DNA of 64,000 nucleotides, taken from positions 21,763,282 to 21,827,281 of the forward strand of contig CM032660.1 in the NCBI GenBank assembly GCA_019095985.1, read 5' to 3'. This DNA comes from Streblospio benedicti. Lineage: Eukaryota; Annelida; Polychaeta; Spionida; Spionidae. The notes under the pieces were generated by a model, which worked only from the letters and a program-made list of their open reading frames with translations, made no database searches and was not told where the DNA came from. Of the stretch, positions 57,276 to 64,000 are shown piece by piece. Both the position numbers and the translations under genes were made by a program. The first letter of the stretch is position 1. Each line of letters opens with the position of its first letter.

Positions 57276-58129
57276 CTACGGCCGCCAGTCACCGCCGAAG
57301 CGGCGCCCGTAGCCGCGTCCATAGCTGCCGTAGCTGTAGCCACGGCCGTACCCGTAAGGGACGGTGCAATATTTACCAGCTTGTTGGGCATGGGACATGT
57401 ACTTTTTTTCAGCTGCTAAAATCCCACCTCGACGTAAGCGAATCAGTACAAATTAATCACGCGAATATTCATGGGAGGGGACGCAGACTTTTTTATGAAT
57501 AGAGGTCATGGGACATCAGGGTTTTTTTTCATCACATCAGCAGGGGACAAGACCTTTTTTCAGACAAGTTTTTCGATACGCACCGGTCCCCCCGCCTGTT
57601 AAATATTGCACCGTCCCTAACCATAGTCAACCTTGCCATCTCTGTTCAGGTCCAGCTTAAATAATGTTCAAGAAACTTTTTCAATTGGTAGAAAATGGCC
57701 ATGAGTAAATTGCCAACTTACTACAATGTAGGGCTATCTTCAGTTCATGAGAATCTTTTTTTTTTTCACACTGCCTATAAGCAGCCTTACAATATCAATA
57801 CGGGTTACTAGATCTAGTATTTACAATAATACCCTATAACTTGCGCATTGATTGACTAAGCCCGAAATACTTTTTAGTATATGAGTATTGGGTAGGACAC
57901 GGAAGGCATGAATCAAACGAGCTACAAATGTTAATCATCAGAGAATTTTCATTTCATAGAGCAATCCCAACGTTTACACCCCTGTTGCAACTAGAAACAC
58001 TGTCCACTCGCCGGTCAGCGACTCCGTCGCGATTCTCGTCGTACCCGCCATAGCCTCGGTGCCCGCGGTAGACGGAGGCGGCGGCCACGGCCACCAGGAG
58101 CGCGATGACGAGGAGTGTGCACGACACAT
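57276..58129 (-). pseudogene. Secreted Gly/Tyr-rich, EF-hand-like small protein gene, interrupted by a MITE
   Basis: Exon 1 (58129-58008) encodes a signal peptide, TLLVIALLVAVAAASVY, then RGHRGYGGYDENRDG. Exon 2 (57655-57276) encodes LDLNRDGKVDYG and, beyond a MITE at 57358-57617, a tail YGYGRGYSYGSYGRGYGRRF and GGDWRP-stop. DxNxDG is the start of a calcium-binding EF-hand loop; Gly/Tyr-rich tails are common in secreted matrix proteins. A TATA box (58187-58194) and an AATAAA (57170-57175) bracket the gene. Two defects are visible: the ATG is followed by a doubled TG that shifts the frame away from the signal peptide, and the MITE ends the frame right after VDYG. Without the MITE and one TAA copy the tail is in frame. 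Splice donor support is weak. The native product would have been about 78 residues. Confidence 0.65.
57358..57617. mobile_element. Harbinger-type MITE, 260 bp, inside a coding exon
   Basis: The ends gggacggtgcaatattta and taaatattgcaccgtccc are perfect 18-bp inverted repeats. A 3-bp duplication TAA flanks both sides (57355-57357 and 57618-57620), as for PIF/Harbinger elements (TWA). The element is non-coding. A second copy lies at 58228-58519. Confidence 0.9.
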
Positions 58130-58185
58130 GCTGCGTGATGTCGTCTGCCGGGAGGGAGAGATGATGCTGCTGGTCGAGCGCACCT

Positions 58186-58195
58186 GCTTATATAG
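58186..58195 (-). promoter_or_regulatory. TATA box of the Gly/Tyr-rich gene
   Basis: ctatataagc on the - strand, about 58 bp upstream of the ATG at 58129. The Harbinger MITE copy 2 begins about 33 bp further upstream. Confidence 0.6.
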
Positions 58196-58227
58196 TCAGC
58201 AACATGTTGGCAGACGATTCAGATGGT

Positions 58228-58519
58228 GGTACGGTGCAATGCAAACCAGGAAGGGGGACAATGTAGGGGACAGGTACTTTTTCAGGCATAGGGACCGGAT
58301 GATTTTTTCATTCTGTTGGGCATGGGACCATTGATGCTGAAATCCCACCTCGACGTGGCGAAGGAATTTCATGGGAGGGGTTTTTCTTATGAATAGAAGT
58401 CATGGGACATCAGGTTTTTTTTTTTTTTTTCATCACATCAGCAGGGGACAAGACGTTTTTTCAGACAAGTTTTTCGATATGCACCGGTCCCCCCCGCCTG
58501 TTAAATATTGCACCGTCCC
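58228..58519. mobile_element. Harbinger-type MITE, copy 2
   Basis: The right end (taaatattgcaccgtccc, then taa) is intact and the left end (tacggtgcaatgc) is decayed. The interior shares gttgggcatgggac, aaatcccacctcgacgt and catgggacatcagg with copy 1 in the same orientation. Confidence 0.8.
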
Positions 58520-58524
58520 TAAGA

Positions 58525-60930
58525 GTGATGCAAAACATTACCAGTGTAAAGATATTAGCATAGAATGAAATATCATTGATGCGCTGGCCAGGGATTTTTT
58601 TTTAATCATCCCACGAGTGTATAGACGTGTCAGAAACTTGGTAAGTGTGTGTTACGCGACGTGGACGATTTATCCATCATATCCAGATAGCCCCGAGGCA
58701 CACACAGGGCGTATGTGCTTATTGTACGCACACGATCAGTGACCGTGTAATATAACTTTAAAAATGTTGCTTGACAATTTCGATTAATTCTGTAAAAAAA
58801 AGTACGAAATAATAAATTAGAACAATCAACATGAAGATGTTTTCAATTGAATTGTCTATTTTCTTCTTTCTTTTTTTAATTTTATTTTTTGTTATTTTTG
58901 TTTTAGTGAGTTTATACATTGTGACAGCAGTCTGATAAAAAAATGACAACATTTTTACTTTAAAATATACGCCTTGCTGTTGTACCCGTGCCTTCAATAA
59001 TTAATTAGTAGTGGTACACTTCGCCGGAAACTGTCACATCATGCCGCCTCAAAGATTGTATGTTTAATTGAAATGATTATGTTTGTGTTGAGGCACGAGT
59101 ACTTCATTGAATACTTCACTAATCACATCATCATTATCGACCCGAACTAACATCTCATGGACTATGCAGAAGTGGTCTTCAAAATTCCATTTTCTGGATA
59201 CATGTCTCAACACCAGTGTGGATGCAATTACGTCCGTATATGAGTGTATCACAACGTCCGTATATGAGTGTATCACAAATCACGTCATACTGACCAATAT
59301 GAATAGTTGAACCTCCTATTAAGCCATCACCTGGAACAGAAACCTTCAGTAGTACTATAGAGTACTATATCGTGTACGCCAGAAGATTAAGCCCAGACGT
59401 ATCATAAATACATGAAATAATGTAGAAGAACTGGATTCTCAAGCTACTCCAGCCTAAAAAGAAGTCATTTTAAGATGTCAGCAGGGAAGCCATGGCCAAG
59501 ACTCCAGTGTTCGTCCCATAATATACGATCGACCTGGAAGACTTAAATGTTGTGACGCGTATAGAACAAGCGCTATACAGTACTAAATTAAGATCTCATA
59601 GAGATCCACTTACGCCGACTTCAGGATTTAATACAGAAAGCACATGTAGGTGGCGAATGTCTACACATCTTGGTTCAACAATTTCACTTCATGAAGGTCG
59701 TCTTTGTATGTATGGTGTGTTTCTTGCAGGATCTATTGTGCTACGACGATGGTTATTGACGCCACAGGCGTCGTCGGAGTATACGCCTTGAATGAAGAAA
59801 GCGACTGTCTGGAAGATGAAAGTCATTTACATGCAGTGTGCGCATGCGCATCAGAGCACGCTAAACCACCGAGCTCGTCTGGGCGTGTTTCGCTGCTGTG
59901 GACGCGGACACGTTTGGCAAACATCCCCTGCTGGCTCAGCTTTTTCGAAGATTGGTTATCTGATGAAAATACTAGACACGCAAATTAATAGCAAGGTTGA
60001 TGGACGTGTTGCTATGTTGATCTTAATGTGTTTATATTTGTAGTAGGACGCGCTGTCTGGTGGCCTACTCACGACAATCCTCGTGGCGCTCGGTGGTTCT
60101 GCAACTTAATATAGGGACAGCTACGATCAGTGTCTAGTAATACATAGGCATATGGCAGTGTCCCCTTGTTTGCTGGACGTTGCAATGACCAGTGAGTCAA
60201 GCAAGAGACCCGGCTAAGGGTTTTACTCTGTATAGATACCAGGGTAAACCCATAGGGCCGAACTTCGACGTTACCCGACAAAGATGATGGTTGAGTCTCT
60301 CCGTACAAATGTGTTTGCGCATATTCTAAGCAATCAATCCGCATTTGTCTATACAAATTCTATTCAAATCCAAATTCTAAAAATTCTATTATGATTACTC
60401 ATTTGGCAATCTATATGACCCGAGCTACTTCAACAATCAGTATATAATTCATGATTTGGTCTAATTAATTAAAGATGAAATAAATTGGAATGTACTCAGT
60501 AACTCTCGACTGTGTTCGCTTCATTCGCAAAAAAATTGCAGGAAACATGATAAAGATTGACACGTTTACTACATCAAAGTGTGTAATACATTTATACACG
60601 CGTATTAGTGTATGTTGATGTATGTACATAAAAACACAAGGTTCACTTATTTGTCTATATTGTAAGAATATCCATTGCAGCCTGTCTACATAGTCTTTGT
60701 CTATTGCAATATGTCACAAAACAAGTTTCATGTACTTACTTACTTAATTAATTACTTACTCAATTACCTACTTAATTACTTACTTAATTACTTAAATTGT
60801 AATGGTCAACAGAAAAAACGGCAACATTTGAATCGAGAGACTCAACCTCCATCTTTGTTAGCGTAACTTGGGAGTTACCCATTCGTACCCGGGTGTTAGA
60901 GGGTGTGACTTCACACAAGTCATATCATAT
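58525..60930. other. Non-coding stretch, no gene seen
   Basis: It contains a perfect 24-bp tandem duplication (59230-59253 and 59254-59277, unit starting acgtccgtatatg) and a tetranucleotide-like (ACTT/AATT) tract at 60732-60797. No exon is supported. Confidence 0.5.
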
Positions 60931-60944
60931 CACTCCTATCAAAT

Positions 60945-63700
60945 AAAATAAAATATTCTCAGCAACCTAGATTAAATGCAAACATATAAATCCTGAAAAA
61001 TATATTATACATTCCAATATCACAATTCAAGTGAATCAATATGCACATCTGAAATGATTCAATTAAAAAATGATAAAACATAAACTACATATTCACACCA
61101 TTAGTAATAAGAAAGATTATTGCATTCAAAGTTTCTACATGCTGTAAAGGAACATATTGTAAAATACCAATCAGTGTATAAACTTTAAGTTTCCAGTCCA
61201 AAACCTGAACTGAATCACAGTTTCTAGATCTACGTTTAAAAATTCCATTATCACCTACTTTACTAATGTGTAAGTGGATGTATCTATCACACCCACGTAC
61301 ATATTTTATAAAGTAAAAAAATCTGAAACATCTTTGTAAGGACAGTTTTGCCAAAGCTTTGTATATCTTGGATTTGCTACATCACAAGTACTTAAAGATC
61401 AAACCGCGGGATCGGGCGTCAGGTTTGCCATTTCAATAACTTGTATCCCGTGAACATTATGCAATAACTTTTCATAAAGGTATACTCTGATATTAAACGA
61501 GGAAAAACAAATTTTAGTGGAACATTATCCATTTGCTTTGACTTCCGCCAATAGGAAACTCCCAAATGATGACGTAACACGCTAGAACTAGTCTCAATAG
61601 CAACAACCCAAACAATCTGTTCTGTACCAACACCTTGTATTAGAAGCAAAAATGTGTGGCCTTCGTAGGATAACTAGATGGGTTATGAACGCGTAATTTA
61701 CCTCCAAATAATCTTTATTCTATCCTCATCATACTGGGGTTTAGAAATCTAAATGACATTGTCCAAAAATCTAATTATTTGTTGAACAAAAAATCCATCA
61801 GCACACACATTTGTATGTACCAGTGGCTGGACTAATAAAAAATCAAATACCACAACCCCCATAAATTTGACATGGTTAGCCACCACCAGACAGAAGATGA
61901 TGAGCCACAAAGAATATTCTCAGCAACCTAGATTAAATGCAAACATATAAATCCTGAAAAGTAATTTATAATTGTACATTCCAATATCACAAATAAAGTG
62001 AATAAAAAATCAATCAATATGCAGACCTGAAATGATTCAATCAAAAAATGATAAAACATAAACTACATATTCACACCGTTAGTAATAATAAAGATTATTG
62101 CATTCAAAATTTCTACATGCTGGAAAGGAAAACATGGTAAAATATCAATCGGTGTATACACTTTAAGTTTCCAGTCCAAAACCTGAACTGAATTGGCATG
62201 ACAATAAAAATCATAAGCGAACTGGAGGTCCTCCATTTAGGGAATCTGAAAATATTTCATCATCAGTATTTGAAGCTTGAATATCAACATTTCAACAGTA
62301 TCAACATTATCTTGACTAGTATTAGAAACATCAATCAAAGTTCGTAATATACATATATAAATGTTGCACAAAAACTCCTACAGCACTCACATTACAATTG
62401 TATGTACCAGTTGTTGGACTAATAAAAAAATCAAACACCACAACCCTCATAAACTTAAAATGGTTAGCCACCACCAGACATATGTTGATGAACCACAAAG
62501 AATATTCTCATCAATCTAGATTGAATGCAAACATATAAATTCTGGCAAATAAGTTATACGTGTACATTCCATTATCACAATTCAAGTGAATGAAAAAATC
62601 CATCAATATGCACACCTGCAATGATTCAATCATAAAATCATAAAACATGGACTGCATATTCACGACATTAGTAATAGTAAAGATTAATGCATTCAATATT
62701 TCTACATGCTGGAAAAGGAAAATATGGTAAAATATCAATCAGTGTATACATTTTAAGTTTCCAGTCCAAACCCTGAACTGAATTGGCAAGACAAAAAAAT
62801 CGCCATAGCAAACTGGAGGCCCTCTTGCCCTGGTGGACATTATCCTGCTGGAAATCTGAAATTATTTCATCATCAGTATTAGAAGTTTGAACATCAACAT
62901 TTCAACAGTATCAACATTATCATGACTAGTATTAGAAACATCAATATTTTGAACACTGTATACCATATCATTATTTTCAGCGTCAAATTCATTATTATTT
63001 CCAATGTCAACAATATCATTGTTGTTCTCAATGTCAACATTACATGCACCAATTTTTACACAATGAATACTAGGCAGCACTTCTGTAACATAGGGCTCGT
63101 TCTCCTGTTCATTTTCACTATCACCCTCGTTGGAGGTTTCATCTTCATTCACAGTCATTGTCAGACTCTTCGTTCATCCATGGGAAGGCTAGAGGCAGCA
63201 GCACATTATCAGTATGCTAATACTATATAATACAGAAGCCAACGCACGATGATAGTCACCAAAACGTTGTACAATAAGTATGTGACCTTAACGCCAAATG
63301 CCCACATCTGCCCCTGTTTAATAACCAAAAGATGCAACTATATTAGTAAACAGTGAAGGGGGAAAGAAAGAATGGCCACTCATTAGTCTCTGCAGTTTCC
63401 ATCCTGTATGGTACATGTGCCCGTGATAGCTGGACTAATAAAAATGAATAAAACACCACAACTCTCATAAACTTGAAATGCTTAGCTACCATCAGACAGA
63501 AGATGATGAACCACAAAAAATATTCTCATCAACCTAGATTAAATGTAAACATATGAATCCTGAAAAAAATCATAATTCCAATGTCACAATTAAAGTGAAT
63601 CAAACAATCAATCAATGTGCACACCTGAAAAAAATTCAATCAAAAAATTATAAAACTTAAGCTACATATTCACACAGTAATAATAAAGATATGGAACACA
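60945..63700 (-). repeat. Array of at least four related repeats with - strand coding traces
   Basis: The block aatattctcagcaacctaga (about 260 bp) recurs at 60955, 61914, 62500 and 63519. A leader ctggactaataaaaa...accacaac precedes the last three. On the - strand three copies end with VLDWKLKVYT...HVE.LNAI.F.ITN.VNM, and two copies carry NTSxDNVDTVE upstream. The spacing is irregular (about 960, 590 and 1020 bp). I do not recognise the family. It could be a tandemly duplicated last exon, or a transposon fragment. Confidence 0.6.
62862..63158 (-). CDS. Acidic Asn/Asp-rich open frame inside the repeat array, hypothetical
   Basis: 98 codons from ATG: MTVNEDETSNEGDSENEQ, then PYVTEVLPSIHCVKIGACN, then an Asn/Asp-rich run (IENNNDIVDIGNNNEFDAENN) and NTSHDNVDTVEM. 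An acidic, disordered composition. Past NVDTVE another frame (NVDVQTSNTDDEIISDFQQ, running into WKLKMYT) is the better reading, and the second copy at 62240-62340 changes frame at the same place, so the shift is ancestral or marks a splice. I cannot name a family. Confidence 0.35.
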   Translation of the reverse strand: MTVNEDETSNEGDSENEQENEPYVTEVLPSIHCVKIGACNVDIENNNDIVDIGNNNEFDAENNDMVYSVQNIDVSNTSHDNVDTVEMLMFKLLILMMK

Positions 63701-63811
63701 AATAAAAAGAAAACTGGAAACTTTTTAAACACCAATACTTGAACTCTCGATAAGATTATCAACTATACTGCATTAACCATCCGCGTAGCAAGCATCCCGT
63801 CACCGACACAC

Positions 63812-64000
63812 CTACTGGTTGTACCTGTGGAGCCAGAAGACTGGGGCCAAGGGCAGGGGCCGCGGCGCACACCTCTTCTGCTGCTGACGGGAGCGGATCG
63901 GCCTCTTCTTCTTCGCCGGCCACGGCACCACCTCGGGCCAGGGGCTGGATACGTAGTGGTCAATGCCCGTGTGATTCCAATAATCCACGGCGAGTTTCTC
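63812..64000 (-). CDS. C-terminal exon of an unrecognised gene, partial
   Basis: On the - strand the frame enters from the window edge: EKLAVDYWNHTGIDHYVSS, then PWPEVVPWPAKKKRPIRSRQ, then QQKRCAPRPLPLAPVFWLHRY, ending NQ-stop at 63812. GC content is much higher than in the adjacent repeat array. The KKKRPIRSRQQQKR run looks like a nuclear-localisation or basic cleavage signal. A possible donor (ccacag|gtacaa, plus position about 63826) would let the exon continue elsewhere instead of using this stop. The rest of the gene is outside the window. Confidence 0.55.
   Translation of the reverse strand, partial: EKLAVDYWNHTGIDHYVSSPWPEVVPWPAKKKRPIRSRQQQKRCAPRPLPLAPVFWLHRYNQ

Overview
The window is eukaryotic nuclear DNA from an invertebrate animal. 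It is AT-rich, with long introns, GT-AG splice sites, polyadenylation signals, an animal fibrinogen-type domain, C2H2 zinc fingers, and dense LINE, Penelope, Harbinger and MITE debris. The repeat set and the TACATGTA-rich intergenic DNA would fit a marine bilaterian such as a lancelet, hemichordate or mollusc. The species cannot be fixed from the sequence alone.

Layout: 1-153 is the 3' part of a fibrinogen-related domain, cut off by a MITE. 154-1977 is a nested transposon block in which a 5'-truncated LINE lies exactly between two 265-bp copies of its target. 3780-4175 is a second LINE tail. 6.6-28.9 kb holds a host gene on the + strand. It has one probable 5' UTR exon and five coding exons that join in phase to an intact 240-residue protein with a strong N-myristoylation signal. 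I do not recognise it. 29.3-30.0 kb is the 3' end of a Penelope-like element on the - strand. 33.0-36.8 kb is a mobile-element graveyard: a Harbinger transposase piece, a 30-bp minisatellite, and a LINE relic carrying a MITE with a clean 5-bp target duplication.

37.1-54.2 kb is a large + strand zinc-finger gene. I could join eleven exons into one phase-consistent model of about 2,020 codons with an acidic, low-complexity N-terminal half and about 14 C2H2 fingers at the end. Its middle grew by tandem duplication of phase 1-1 exon modules. The long 5' exon carries one in-frame TGA and one extra base, so this allele is either broken in its N-terminal half or mis-assembled there. One duplicated intron supplies an empty site that dates a 1.8-kb transposon to after the duplication.

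55.5-58.5 kb has a fold-back element with arms of about 85 bp, a TA microsatellite inside a MITE, and a small - strand gene for a secreted Gly/Tyr-rich protein with an EF-hand-like loop. That gene has a TATA box, a start codon, two exons and a poly(A) signal, but a 260-bp Harbinger-type MITE sits in its last exon and its start is out of frame. 60.9-63.7 kb is an array of at least four related degenerate repeats with shared coding traces on the - strand. The window ends in the C-terminal exon of an unrecognised - strand gene (63812-64000).

No CRISPR array, rRNA, intact tRNA, retrovirus, LTR element or Polinton was seen.
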